From Asterias amurensis (Eukaryota > Echinodermata > Asteroidea > Forcipulatida > Asteriidae), in contig NC_092656.1 of the NCBI RefSeq assembly GCF_032118995.1, positions 10,483,761-10,547,760 on the forward strand: a stretch of 64,000 nt of DNA. Reading direction: 5' to 3'. A program made the position numbers and the translations under genes. The notes beneath the pieces were generated by a model that was not told where the DNA came from, made no database searches, and saw only the letters and a program-made list of their open reading frames with translations. Below, piece by piece: positions 28,401-38,666 of the stretch (position 1 is its first letter; each line of letters starts with the position of its first letter).

Positions 28401-30433
28401 CTAGAGGTCAGGGAGTGGACCCGACACACACCCCAAAATTCGGGGAATTTAATGCATGATTTACACGGCGCGTGGTGATAAATGGGAAAAAATATATTCA
28501 TTGAAAAAAAAGCCCGGACTTATAAAAACTGTCAGCTATGCTCTTGAATAATTCTGGAAATAAAAATACTAGAGAGACGCTGTTTGTACCTGAGTCATCC
28601 TTGCATGTCCCTGCATCCGAATTTCAAAGTTTTAGGGCGGCTTCCATACTTCTTGATAACGAAATTGACAAGTAGGCGGCTTTGCTCCGAAGCTAACTCA
28701 ACAAGCCTCCCTATGGGATTTTTGTGCACAGAAACAATCACAAGTTACAACTGGTCAATTCGACCCCAAATACTTGCTCAATCTAGACAAGTTTAACACC
28801 ATTGGATAGATATGATCAAGGGCTTTCCTCTCGTATCAAACTTAGTGTTGTGAGGATTTTCAAAGCGAGGCTAGAGGTCGGGGAGTGGACCCGACACACA
28901 CCCTAAAATTCGGGGAATTTAATGCATGATTTACACGGCGCGTGGTGATAAATGGGAAAAAAATATATTCATTGAAAAAAAAGCCCGGACTTATAAAAAC
29001 TGTCAGCTATGCTCTTGAATAATTCTGGAAATAAAAATACTAGAGAGACGCTGTTTGTACCTGAGTCATCCTTGCATGTCCCTGCATCCGAATTTCAAAG
29101 TTTTAGGGCGGCTTCCATACTTCTTCATAACGAAATTGACAAGTAGGCGGTGTTGCTCCGAAGCTAACTCAACAAGCCTCCCTATGGGATTTTTGTGCAC
29201 AGAAACAATCACAAGTTACAACTGGTCAATTCGACCCCAAATACTTGCTCAATCTAAACAAGTTTAACACCATTGGATAGATATGATCAAGGGCTTTCCT
29301 CTCGTATCAAACTTAGTGTTGTGGGGATTTTCAAAGCGAGGCTAGAGGTCAGGGAGTGGACCCGACACACACCCTAAAATTCGGGGAATTTAATGCATGA
29401 TTTACACGGCGCGTGGTGATAAATGGGAAAAAATATATTCATTGAAAAAAAAGCCCGGACTTATAAAAACTGTCAGCTATGCTCTTGAATCATTCTTGAA
29501 CTAAAAATGCTAGAGAGACGCAGTTTGTACCTGAGTCATCCTTGCACGCCCTGCATCCGAATTCCAAAGTTTTAGGGCAGCTTCCATACTTCTTGATAAC
29601 GAAAATGACAAGTAGGCGGCTGTGCTCCGAAGCTAACTCAACAAGCCTCCCTATGGGATTTTTGTGCACAGAAAAAATCACAAGTTACAACTAGTCGATT
29701 CGACCCCAAATACTTGCTCAATCTAAACAATTTTAACACCATTGGATAGATATGATCAAGGGCCTTCCTCTCGTATCAAACTTAGTGTTTTGGGGATTTT
29801 CAAAGCGAGGCTAGAGGTCAGGGAGTGGACCCGACACACACCCCAAAATTCGGGGAATTTAATGCATGATTTACACGGCGCATGGTGATAAATGGGAAAA
29901 AAATATATTCATTGAAAAAAAACCCGGACTTATAAAAACTGTCAGCTATGCTCTTGAATAATTCTTGAACTAAAAATGCTAGAGAGACGCGGTTTGTACC
30001 TGAGTCATCCTTGCATGTCCCTGCATCCGAATTTCAAAGTTTTAGGGCGGCTTCCATACTTCTTGATAACGAAATTGACAAGTAGGCGGTGTTGCTCCGA
30101 AGCTAACTCAACATGCCTCCCTATGGGATTTTTGTGCACAGAAAAAATCACAAGTTACAACTGGTCAATGCGACCCCAAATACTTGCTCAATCTAAACAA
30201 GTTTAACACCATTGGATAGATATGATCAAGGGCTTTCCTCTCGTATCAAACTTAGTGTTTTGGGGATTTTCAAAGCGAGGCTAGAGGTCAGGGAGTGGAC
30301 CCGACACACACCCCAAAATTCGGGGAATTTAATGCATGATTTACACGGCGCGTGGTGATAAATGGGAAAAAATATATTCATTGAAAAAAAGCCCGGACTT
30401 ATAAAAACTGTCAGCTATGCTCTTGAATAATTC
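22460..30433 (+). repeat. Near-identical ~3.75-kb satellite block duplicated at 4,228-bp offset
   Basis: Units between about 22,460 and 26,205 reappear between about 26,688 and 30,433. Every unit-specific variant lines up at +4,228 bp: the CTTCATAACG variant, the TCTAGACAAG variant at 24,556/28,784, and the CTTGCACGCCCTGC deletion unit at 25,279/29,507. I noticed only scattered single-base differences, such as the C at 24,148 against T at the matching site. Inside the block a two-unit pattern of about 940 bp also repeats (22,458+22,928 against 23,398+23,868). Confidence 0.88.
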
Positions 30434-31342
30434 TTGAACTAAAAATGCTAGAGAGACGCGGTTTGTACCTGAGTCATCCTTGTATGTCCCTGCATCCGAA
30501 TTTCAAAGTTTTAGGGCGGCTTCCATACATCTTGATAACGAAATTGACAAGTAGGCGGTGTTGCTCCGAAGCTAACTCAACATGCCTCCCTATGGGATTT
30601 TTGTGCACAGAAAAAATCACAAGTTACAACTGGTCAATGCGACCCCAAATACTTGCTCAATCTAAACAAGTTTAACACCATTGGATAGATATGATCAAGG
30701 GCTTTCCTCTCGTATCAAACTTAGTGTTTTGGGGATTTTCAAAGCGAGGCTAGAGGTCAGGGAGTGGACCCGACACACACCCCAAAATTCGGGGAATTTA
30801 ATGCATGGTTTACACGGCGCGTGGTGATAAATGGGAAAAATTAAATTCATTGAAAAAAAAGCCCGGACTTATAAAAACTGTCAGCTATGCTCTTGAATAA
30901 TTCTTGAACTAAAAATGCTAGAGAGACGCGGTTTGTACCTGAGTCATCATTGCATGTCCCTGCATCCGAATTACAAAGTTTTAGGGTGGCTTTTATACTT
31001 CTTGATGACGAAATTGACAAGTAGGCGGCTGTGCTCCGAAGCTAACTCAACAAGCCTCCCTATGGGATTTTTGTGCACAGAAAAAATTACAAGTTACAAC
31101 TGGTCAATTCGACCCCAAATACTTGCTCAATCTAAACAAGTTTAGCACCATTGGATAGATATGATCAAGGGCTTTCCTCTCGTATCAAACTTAGTGTTGT
31201 GGTAATTATCAAAGCGAGGCTAGAGGTCAGGGAGTGGACCCGACACACACCCCAAACTTCGGGGAATTTAATGCATGATTTACACGGCGCGTGGTGATAA
31301 ATGGGAAAAAATATATTCATTGGGTCAGCTATGCTCTTGAAT

Positions 31343-34300
31343 GACGGGGTCGATTATTGCTAAAGTTCAAAGTACAAAGGCTCTTATCACCCTCAAGAAA
31401 TTACCCGGTCCACATACACTATACTATTGCCGAGTCCGATGATCAACTTACGGGGAACCCGCAACGAGTCCGTGGTGCCCAAAAAGACGTCCGAGCAAGC
31501 CTACTCAAAATGACGGGGTCGAATATTGCTACCCGGACGTCAACATTAGCCATTCTTGAGAGAAATTCCAAAGTAAAAAGGCTCTTATCACCCTCAAGAA
31601 ATCAGCCGTTCCATATATACTATACACCAAAAGGAAAGCCCCAATCGAAGGCTACAAGTTCATGTTTGTTTTGTGTATGTGGCACAAGTCTGCGCGACAA
31701 GTGTGACGAAAGAGCTACCTCTCACCCCAAGGGACAACAAAGCCCAAAATGTAAGTTTCTCTGGAAATAATGACACCACACGGATGCCCTTTTCATACCC
31801 AAGACAATTTTAAATTTGCACATACTATACACCACCGGTGAGCCTTAATCAAGGGCTACAGTTTCATGTCTTTGTTTGATTTGTGTGGCCTAGACCTAGC
31901 AAATGCAAGCCGACAATAGAGAGAGCTATTTTCGGTCACTTTTGGGCAAGGTTGTCAGCTCGTGGCAGGGAAAAATGTGGCGAAAATTGTCGGCATAACA
32001 AGTTCGCTGTGCACTTGACCATAACCAGTGAACTTGGAATGCTGGAGAGAAAATTTGGTTACCTGTGTGTGGCTTGGATATTTCAGAGTCCGATGATCAA
32101 CTTCCGGGGAGCCCGCAACGAGTCCGTGGTGCTCAAAAAGACATCCGAGCAAGCCTACTCAAAATTACGGGGTCGAATATTGCTACCCGGACGTCAACAT
32201 TAGCCATTCTGGAGAGAAATTCAAAGTAAAAAGGCTCTTATCACCCTCAAGAAATCAGCCGATCCACATATAATATACACCAAAGGAGAGCCCCAGTTGA
32301 GGGCTTCAAGTTCATGTTTGTTTTGTGTATGTGGCACAAGTCTGTGCGAAAAAATTCTCTGGAAATAATGACAATACACGGAGGCCCTTATCATACCCAA
32401 GACAATTGTAGATTCACTGTAAAAAAAATGGGTAAAAAAATGTCCAACTTTTTACCCAATTAAGGGCGAATAGTGAACTCCTCCAACTTTTGGGCAAAAT
32501 ATTACCCATCAAAGTTGGGCACTCTGATTGCCAAATAATTGGGTAATATTTCCTTATCAATAGTTGGGTATACTTTGCTAACCAACAGTTGGGTAATATT
32601 TTGTTTACCCATTTTCTGGGTATTTAATACAATAACCCACTTATTGGGCGATGATTTTATTAATGATTTAACCCTTTTCGGTGTTATCCAACAAATGGTG
32701 AATATATTTAACCCTTTGATTTACAGTTTCTCCTGTGATACGTCATACAACCAGGCATAGAAAATATCTTTTCCACGATGGCAAACGGTAGTGAGCTGTG
32801 ACCTCGACATCTCTCTCAAAATCGAGAGGGTGCTCAGTGGTTTGTAGATGCTTTGGAAGGTTAGTTTTCAACTAAATACAGTTTGTTGCCTGTTCAGTTG
32901 TTGTACACGGTCGTGACAGTGGCAGCGCAAGCACACGCATACATGCCACAACCGGCATTGCACATAATGGCATGATAAAACTGAAACAAAAAACTGAAAC
33001 TAATTCAACTTGTGTCACTGTGTTGCTCCCTCTGCAACTGTCACGACTATGTACAACTGAATAGAAAACACAACTTCATATTTAGTTAAAAACTAACCTT
33101 CAAATTGGATATATATTTACTGGACAACCCCGCTCGTCACAGCCACTCCTCCACTCGCCATGTTGGAAAATATCGTTATGTTTTTTATACCATACCCAAC
33201 TTTTGGGCAACTCTTTGATCGTAGTGCGCATGATTGGATGATTTTGACCAACTAATGTGCATTATTTTAACCAACAATCAAAATTAATTAAAATTACCAA
33301 AAAAAGTTGCCCAATAAATAAGCAAAAGTGTAACCAACAGTTATGATAAATTCAGATTACGAATTATTTGCCCAACACTTGCCCAACTTTTGTTCCGCTT
33401 TTTAAACAAAAAATTGGCAAACAAAATGTTTGCCCAACAACACCAATTACTGGTTTTGTTGGGCAATTATCGACCAATAATTGTTGAAGTTACTTTGCCC
33501 AACAAATGATTTGACCAACGTTTTTGCAGTGTTGGCACATACTATACACCACCGGAGAGCCCGCCTCGAGTCCCTGTCCTCAAAAAGACGACCGAGAAAG
33601 CCTACTCAAAATTACGGGGTCGAATATTGCTACCCGGACGCCAACATTAGCCATTCTGGAGAGAAATTCAAAAGTACAAAGGCTCTTGTCACCCGCAATA
33701 AATCACCCGATCCACTCATACTATACACCACAGCAGAGCCCCCACTCGAGGGCTACCAGTTCATGTTTGTTTTGTGTATGTGGCACAAGTCTGTGCGACA
33801 TGGGCGGCGAAAGAGCTACCCCTCACCCCCAGGGACAACAATGCCCAAAGTGTAAGTTTCTCTGGAAAACATGACAACACACGGAGGCCCTTTTCATACC
33901 CAAGACAATTGACGGGTTCAAATATTGCTAATATTGCTACCCGGACGTCAACATTAGCCATAATGGAGAGAAATTCAAAAGTACAAAGGCTCTTATCGCC
34001 CTCAAGAAATCAGTCGATCCACAAATACTATACACCAAAGGAGAGCCCCACTCAAGGGCTACAAGTTCATGTTTGTTTTGTGTATGTGGAACAAGTCTGC
34101 GTGACAAGGCTGGCGAAAGAGCAACCCCTCACCCCAAAAGACAACAATGCCCAGGGTGTAAGTTTCTCTGGAAATAATGACAACACAAGGAGGCCGTTTT
34201 TATACCAAAGACAATTTTAGATTGGCACATACTATACACCACCGGATAGCCCAAATCAAAGGCTACAATTTCATGTCTTCGTTTGATTTTTGTCGCCTAG

Positions 34301-34965
34301 ACCTAGCCGGTGCAAGCCGACAACAGAGGGAGCTATTTTCGATTAATTTTGAGAAAGGTTGTCAGCTCATGGCAGGGAAAAATGTGGCGAAAATGGTCGG
34401 CATAACAAGTTCGGTGTGCACTTGAACATAACTCCTGAACTTGGCATGCTAGAGAAAAAATTTGGGTACCTGTGTGTGGCTTGGATATTAGCGAGTCCGA
34501 TGATCAACTTACGGGGAACCCGCAACGAGTCCGTGGTGCCCAAAAAGACGTCCAAGCAAGCCTACTCAAAATGACGGGGTCGAATATTGCTACCCGGACG
34601 TCAACATTAGCCATTCTGGAGAGAAATTCAAAGTAAAAAGGCTCTTATCACCCTCAAGAAATCAGCCGTTCCACATATACTATACACCAACAGGAAAGCC
34701 CCAATCGAAGGCTACAAGTTCATGTTTGTTTTGTGTATGTGGCACAAGTCTGCGCGACAAGGGTGACGAAAGAGCTACCCCTCACCCAAAGGGACAACAA
34801 AGTCCAAAATGTAAGTTTCTCTGGAAATAATGACACCACACGGATGCCCTTTTCATACACAAGACAATTTTAGATTGGCACACACTATACACCACCGGAG
34901 AGCCCAAATCAAGGGCTACAATTTCATGTCTTTTTTGATTTTTTTTTTTGGCATAGACCTAGCCA
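31343..34965 (+). repeat. Composite flanking repeat with alternating short and long units
   Basis: A segment beginning ACGGGGTCGAATATTGCTAC recurs at about 31,513, 32,168, 33,615, 33,909 (as GACGGGTTCAAATATTG) and 34,572, with a diverged first copy at 31,345. Subtracting the inserted transposon, spacings are about 655, 328, 294 and 663 bp. Each short unit runs through CACCCTCAAGAAATC, TTTTGTGTATGTGGCACAAG, GTAAGTTTCTCTGG and CCCAAGACAATT. Long units add a segment with GGCACATACTATACACC, GACCTAGC, GCCGACAA and GTCCGATGATCAACTT. Short open frames of up to 148 codons fall inside, but they match the repeat period and not any protein family I recognise. Confidence 0.88.
32415..33531. mobile_element. 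CACTG-ended foldback DNA transposon, 1,117 bp, EnSpm/CACTA-like, non-autonomous
   Basis: The element starts CACTGTAAAAAAAATGGGTA and ends GACCAACGTTTTTGCAGTG. The ends share CACTGYAAAAA in inverted orientation, and both subterminal regions are full of TTGGGCAA/ACCCAAC-type motifs. Internal sequence is also inverted: GGTTAGTTTTCAACTAAATA near 32,860 pairs with sequence near 33,085, and TTTTCCACGATGGC near 32,770 pairs with GCCATGTTGGAAAA near 33,157, so the whole element is one large foldback. It interrupts the composite repeat. Uninterrupted copies at 34,212 and 34,872 read TAGATTGGCACA, whereas here the left flank ends GATT and the right flank starts TTGGCACA, giving a TT target duplication. 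It has no transposase. CACTA/EnSpm elements make 2-4 bp duplications and start CACT; the superfamily call is inference. Confidence 0.85.
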
Positions 34966-35468
34966 ATGCAAGCCGACAATAGAGGGAGTTATTTTCGGTT
35001 GATTTTGGGCAAGGTTGTTAGCTCATGGCAGCGGGGTTGCTCAGAAACGATTTCAACAACCTCCTCTATGGGAGTTTTGTGCACAGAGCTGTCGGAGAGA
35101 AAAACAAAATGTACATCGGGTAATTTCGATCCCAGTATCATGCTCAATCTTCAAAAATTTTCCACCACAGGATTGCCATGTTCAAGGGCTTTTCTCTCGT
35201 ACAAAACTTAATGCTCTGACGATTTTTAATGCAGGGCTAGATGCGACGGCGTGAGCAGGCACCCATTAGGAATTGACGTACACTGTGCGTGTATACAATG
35301 TGAACAAACTCACGGCTCAGTCAGGAATCCAACCAAAAATAATAGTCACTCAAAAATAGGCCCGGACAATTAAAAACTTTCAGCAATGCTCTGGAATAAT
35401 TATTGAACTAAAAATGCTAGAGAGATGCAGTTTGTACCTTTGTCATCCTGGCATGCCCCTGCATCATT
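34966..35468 (+). repeat. Diverged single satellite-like monomer
   Basis: From about 35,030 the sequence follows the satellite unit: CTCTATGGGAGTTTTGTGCA (compare CCCTATGGGATTTTTGTGCA), TGCTCAATCT, TTCAAGGGCTTTTCTCTCGT, GGGCTAGATG, GGCCCGGAC, then GAACTAAAAATGCTAGAGAG and CCCCTGCATC. The middle at about 35,235-35,330 is too diverged to align by eye, and the TATAAAA box is changed to AATTAAAA. Upstream it continues without a break into the composite repeat (GCCGACAATAGAGGGAG). It looks like an old or ancestral monomer outside the homogenised array. Confidence 0.82.
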
Positions 35469-35504
35469 TTCAATTAGTCTAACAATACTCGGAAAAGAAT
35501 CCGT

Positions 35505-35760
35505 TTTTTTGTAGTAGAAACCTTTAAATATCAAACAGCAAATTGTGATTTCAGTCAATATCACAACACTCAAATATTGAAAAAGGGTTTCATTTTCAGT
35601 TAAAAGAGTTATTTATCGAAAATACATCTCATTATGGCCCATCGGTACTAGTTTTCCCATTATTATGCAGATTTAACTTTCTACATCCACTATAGATCAC
35701 TTGATCACATGTGAACATTGGTAGCGTAATCTTCATATTGAAGCGGCGCAGCCATGTAAA
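35505..35760 (+). mobile_element. Truncated copy of a CACGTG-ended TIR element
   Basis: The sequence matches 40,565-40,790 over its length: GTAGTAGAAA, ATCAAACAGCAAATTGTGAT, CAATATCACAAC, GTTTTCAGTTAAAA-type and CCACTATAGATCAC, ending in TCACATGTGAACATTGG. It contains only the right portion of the family found complete at 37,928-38,651. The short stretch after it (AAGCGGCGCAGCCATGTAAA) is also shared with 40,775, followed in both places by the same MITE, so the two loci share a duplicated block of about 430 bp. Confidence 0.7.
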
Positions 35761-35774
35761 TGGAGAGAAAACGC

Positions 35775-35990
35775 TTAAAGGCACTGGACACTATTAGTTA
35801 TTACTCAAAATAGTTGTTCGCACAAAAAAACTACTTGGTATACGGACAATGGAGAGCTATTGATAGTAGAAAAAAAATGGGGGAATTGGTTTCATCTGAA
35901 GTAACTGGTCGTTTTTGAGCAATAAGTAAATTCACAGTAAAATAAATTATTTTAATTGATTTCGAGACCTCACGCATAAAAAACCCTGAT
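35775..35990 (+). mobile_element. MITE family A (GGACACTATTGGTA ends), partial copy
   Basis: It begins TTAAAGGCACTGGACACTAT, followed by TTACTCAAAATAGTTGTT, GAGAGCTATTGATAGT and GATTTCGAGACCTC. These are the left half of the family seen complete at 42,589-42,978 and 48,041-48,382. The right TIR is missing. Confidence 0.75.
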
Positions 35991-36097
35991 ATAATTGCAG
36001 TGCGAGAGGGATAGATTTAACTTGAATTTCCCAATCTCATTTTTATTCCCGACTTCATTAAACAAATTCTTCAAGTCAAACACAGCACAGCATAACG

Positions 36098-36262
36098 TAT
36101 TGACTATTAATTTGTTGTTAAATAACATTTCCGAGCAGGTGTAAAGCGAAGGGCCTGGTAGTAAGGCACTTATTTAAAATGCCCGGTATGTATTTTTAAC
36201 ATGCCGGGCATTACTTCCAAGTTGCCTGTGGCAAGAGTAAGACCTGCCGATATGAAGCAGAA
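36098..36262 (+). repeat. Direct repeat, copy 1 of a ~165-bp dispersed duplication
   Basis: The sequence matches 37,334-37,507: TTGACTATTAATTTGTTGTT, AACATTTCCGAGC, GGGCCTGGTAGTAAGGCACT, AAAATGCCCGGT, ACTTCCAAGTTGCCTGTGGC and ACCTGCCGATATG. The centre is a short hairpin of ATGCCCGGTATG with CATGCCGGGCAT. I see no coding content. Confidence 0.8.
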
Positions 36263-37333
36263 GTCGTCACATTAAAATGCAAACAGGTTTCCCAAAGGCC
36301 AAACTCGATTCAAAGTACACAGTTAAACGAATTTTAAAAATTACACCAACATGTTACAAAGTTATTTCAAAAATACAGCAGACCCAATACAAGAGCCAAA
36401 AGGCTACAGCGGTGTACAGTAAATTAAAAAGAATTAGGCAAAATAAAACTCTATTTAGGGCGGATAAATTGGTGGCGAGGTGCAGAAAAATATCAAAGAG
36501 TTCAACGAAATGTTTTCGTCTGTGGTGTGAAATGAGTTCATATAACAAAAAATGAATTGATGTCTGGTTATAATAAAAATCACGTGTCAGTTTCGCAAGG
36601 TCCTTAAACATTTTGGATGAAGGTTGGTGCTATGTACAAGGCGTCTTGCCTTTTTTTTAGATAAACACTTACCTTGCCAGCCTTACATACATCACCCCTG
36701 TAGTCTGGTCACACGTGTAATGCCCATACCCGTCGACCCGTAGAGAACAATCGGGCTGCAGTCCGAGTTGTAATAGTTAATATAAAAATATACCTTCGAC
36801 CTTATTTCAGCATTCCGTCAAACATATGTTAAGTCTCTGTTCACCTGCTCTGTTCATGTATGTTTGTTCCCGTAATACAAATCGCCTGGTGCTTGATGAT
36901 GGCGTGGTAACCCTCTCCTCTCTCACTGTGTATTCATTGTCGTCTTGGAATTTCGGGAATTCAATGGGAAATGTACGATTGGCGTGTCTCTATACACGAG
37001 ACGATGGGAAGAGGGGGGCTCCCTCTTCCACATATAGGGCAGTAAAACAAATGCGAGACTTAGATGACCTCGAATGAGATTTGACAAAATAATAGCAGAC
37101 TGTTTACCGCCGATACTTGTTGAACCCTACCATAAAGTACTCATGTGAAAAATGGTTTAACATTGTGCAGAATGATTTCTTCAAATGAAATAATTGCGTT
37201 ACTTTCTTCAAATAAATTCATACAGAAATCATGTATGCAATTGTAGCATCCCCGCAACCGTCCGATGTGAGTCGACGTTTGCAACAATGACCAAGTCTCA
37301 CCCGCAACCGCCTCTTTGGCAATTACCAATAAC
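36263..37333. other. Intergenic stretch, nothing recognised
   Basis: Open frames of up to 92 codons occur (36,277-36,555 plus; 36,826-37,077 plus; 37,141-37,368 minus), but none has a recognisable domain, and composition is AT-rich without a clear codon pattern. I see no RNA gene or repeat shared with the rest of the window. Confidence 0.5.
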
Positions 37334-37507
37334 ATGTTGACTATTAAATTGTTGTTGTTCAATAACATTTCCGAGCGTGTGTAAAACGGAGGGCCTGGTA
37401 GTAAGGCACTTATTTAAAATGCCCGGTGTGTATTTTTAACATGCCGAGAATTTAACTACTTCCAAGTTGCCTGTGGCAATAGCAAGACCTGCCGATATGT
37501 AGCAGAG
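37334..37507 (+). repeat. Direct repeat, copy 2 of a ~165-bp dispersed duplication
   Basis: This is the second copy of the segment at 36,098-36,262. It differs by small insertions (a duplicated GTTGTT, and ATTTAACT before ACTTCCAAG) and substitutions that break the central hairpin (CATGCCGAGAATT). The two copies are 1.2 kb apart in the same orientation. Confidence 0.8.
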
Positions 37508-37927
37508 GGTGTCCCCTAAATGTTCCCATCAAACACCAGTAATCATTTTGTACAAACGAAATGTATCCTCTGACAAATTCCGGAGATTCCTGACAGACTC
37601 CCTGAACACCGCAGAGTCGCAGACACAATAGCCCACTACAATAGTTGGGCTAAAATGGCTCTTTTAGCATTGGTTTTTATCATAGTTGCCATTTAGACCA
37701 ATGATAAAGAAGAGCCATCGCCCCAACAATGTGGTCTATTCACACAAAATATTAAGCACCGGACGCTAAGCACGGGCTCAACAATGACATGAAGGTGAAA
37801 CAGAGTTCAACAATGTCAGATGTACATTAAGAAGTCAAAAGAAATGCGTACTACTCTTGGAAACTCTTGTGGACAACTGTCCATATCCTGCTATCAATCG
37901 ACCAATTGCTATACGCATGGTTTACAT
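37508..37927. other. Intergenic stretch with one short inverted repeat
   Basis: The only structure seen is an imperfect palindrome at about 37,640-37,730, in which AGTTGGGCTAAAATGGCTCT pairs with AGAGCCATCGCCCCAAC on the other arm around ACCAATGATAAA. No gene was recognised. Confidence 0.4.
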
Positions 37928-38651
37928 GTGATCACGTGCCCTATAGTGGGTAAAGAAAAACACAGCTAAACAGTAAACACATGGAAAGACTCGTACCGAT
38001 GGATCACAATTGGCTGTTTTTTCAATAAATAACACTTTTAACTAAAAACGGATCCCTTTTTATAAAGTTAAATATTGTGACGTTTATTTGTAGCACATTT
38101 GCTGTTTGATGTTTCCAGTACACTACTTTAAAAGAGGTTTATTTTGAGAATAGGTTTAGACTACGTTAATTACTGAGGTTTGAGCGAGCTCCTAACGCGC
38201 CGTTGCGTTGTGCACGGCGTGAAGTTTGGCTGTGATAATGGAGATCGCGAAGTTGTCTGACTCATAGCTGACAGCTACCCCTTACAATAAAATATGTTGA
38301 GGGTGAAAATACAGGGATTTGCAGCATCATAATGAGATATTTAAGTGAAAATGTTGGCAGGAAAATCATAAGAATGGGGGCAAAGTAAAACCACACTTTC
38401 CGTGCACAAACACATGCCATCGTGTGAACTTCTCTTGGAATTTCCTTTTTTGTTGGAACTTTGTTTACCCATGCTGGCATTGTTTAGCCATCGGTAAGGT
38501 CTCATTGGGACATACTCCGGAATATTCTTCAGTGATTTAAATAATTGAGTCTTTATTGAGCCAAACATTGAAACAGTAATCGTGTCTTCTTTTAGCACGT
38601 TTATATGCAGTACGCCGTGTTTGTTTACACTTTACCCACTATGTCACGTGA
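37928..38651 (-). mobile_element. CACGTG-ended TIR element with coding-like centre, complete copy
   Basis: The left end TGATCACGTGCCCTATAGTG continues GGTAAAG. The right end, on the other strand, reads CTCACGTGACATAGTGGGTA and continues AAG, so the element has an imperfect TIR of about 24 bp and a length of about 724 bp. On the minus strand an open frame (38,341-38,598, 85 codons) contains MRPYRWLN and SHDGMCLCT. The opposite-orientation copy at 39,661-40,735 has MRPYPWLN and SHDVVCMCT in a frame at 40,226-40,543. The shared residues suggest remnants of one protein, or an exon captured by the element. I do not recognise the family. A SINE follows 15 bp after the right end. Confidence 0.68.
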
Positions 38652-38666
38652 GGCACGGAGCGCAGG

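Larger units (their letters stand above)
1..31342 (+). repeat. ~470-bp satellite DNA array, at least 66 tandem units
   Basis: The same unit of 468-473 bp repeats head to tail without interruption. Taking ATGCTAGAGAGACGC (or its ATACTAGAGAGACGC variant) as the phase mark, unit starts fall at 357, 828, 1299, 1770 and so on to 30,915, which gives 66 starts and a mean spacing of about 470 bp. The array is cut by the left window edge and ends at about 31,342, where a unit breaks off after GTCAGCTATGCTCTTGAAT. Every unit holds a TATAAAA-like box, a short GC-rich palindromic stretch (CCCCAAAATTCGGGG), A-runs of variable length and a GGCGCGTGG box. Most variation is single-base changes and A-run length. 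Most units contain a plus-strand open frame of 70-80 codons, but the last third changes frame with the A-run after GTGCACAG, so coding function is unlikely. No transposon has inserted into the 31 kb, consistent with ongoing homogenisation. Confidence 0.97.

Noticed and set aside
357..31145. About 66 small plus-strand open frames of 70-80 codons starting MLERR.. or MYLSH.. in the satellite.
   Set aside because: They share one phase per repeat unit. Their C-terminal thirds switch frame with the A-run length after GTGCACAG, and they have no domain. They are a by-product of the repeat, not a gene family.
1..31342. Could the tandem array be 5S rDNA, histone or snRNA gene clusters?
   Set aside because: No 5S box A/C sequence, histone protein or U2/U4/U5/U6 core was found in the 470-bp unit on either strand.
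1..31342. Could the regular array be a CRISPR locus?
   Set aside because: The entire 470-bp unit repeats with no variable spacers, and the window is a eukaryotic genome.
31357..34574. Open frames of 106-148 codons in the composite repeat.
   Set aside because: They track the repeat units, overlap in several frames and have no recognisable domain.
36277..36555. 92-codon Lys-rich plus-strand frame.
   Set aside because: It has no known domain, and the opposite strand is also open over most of it (36,354-36,611). Composition alone explains it.
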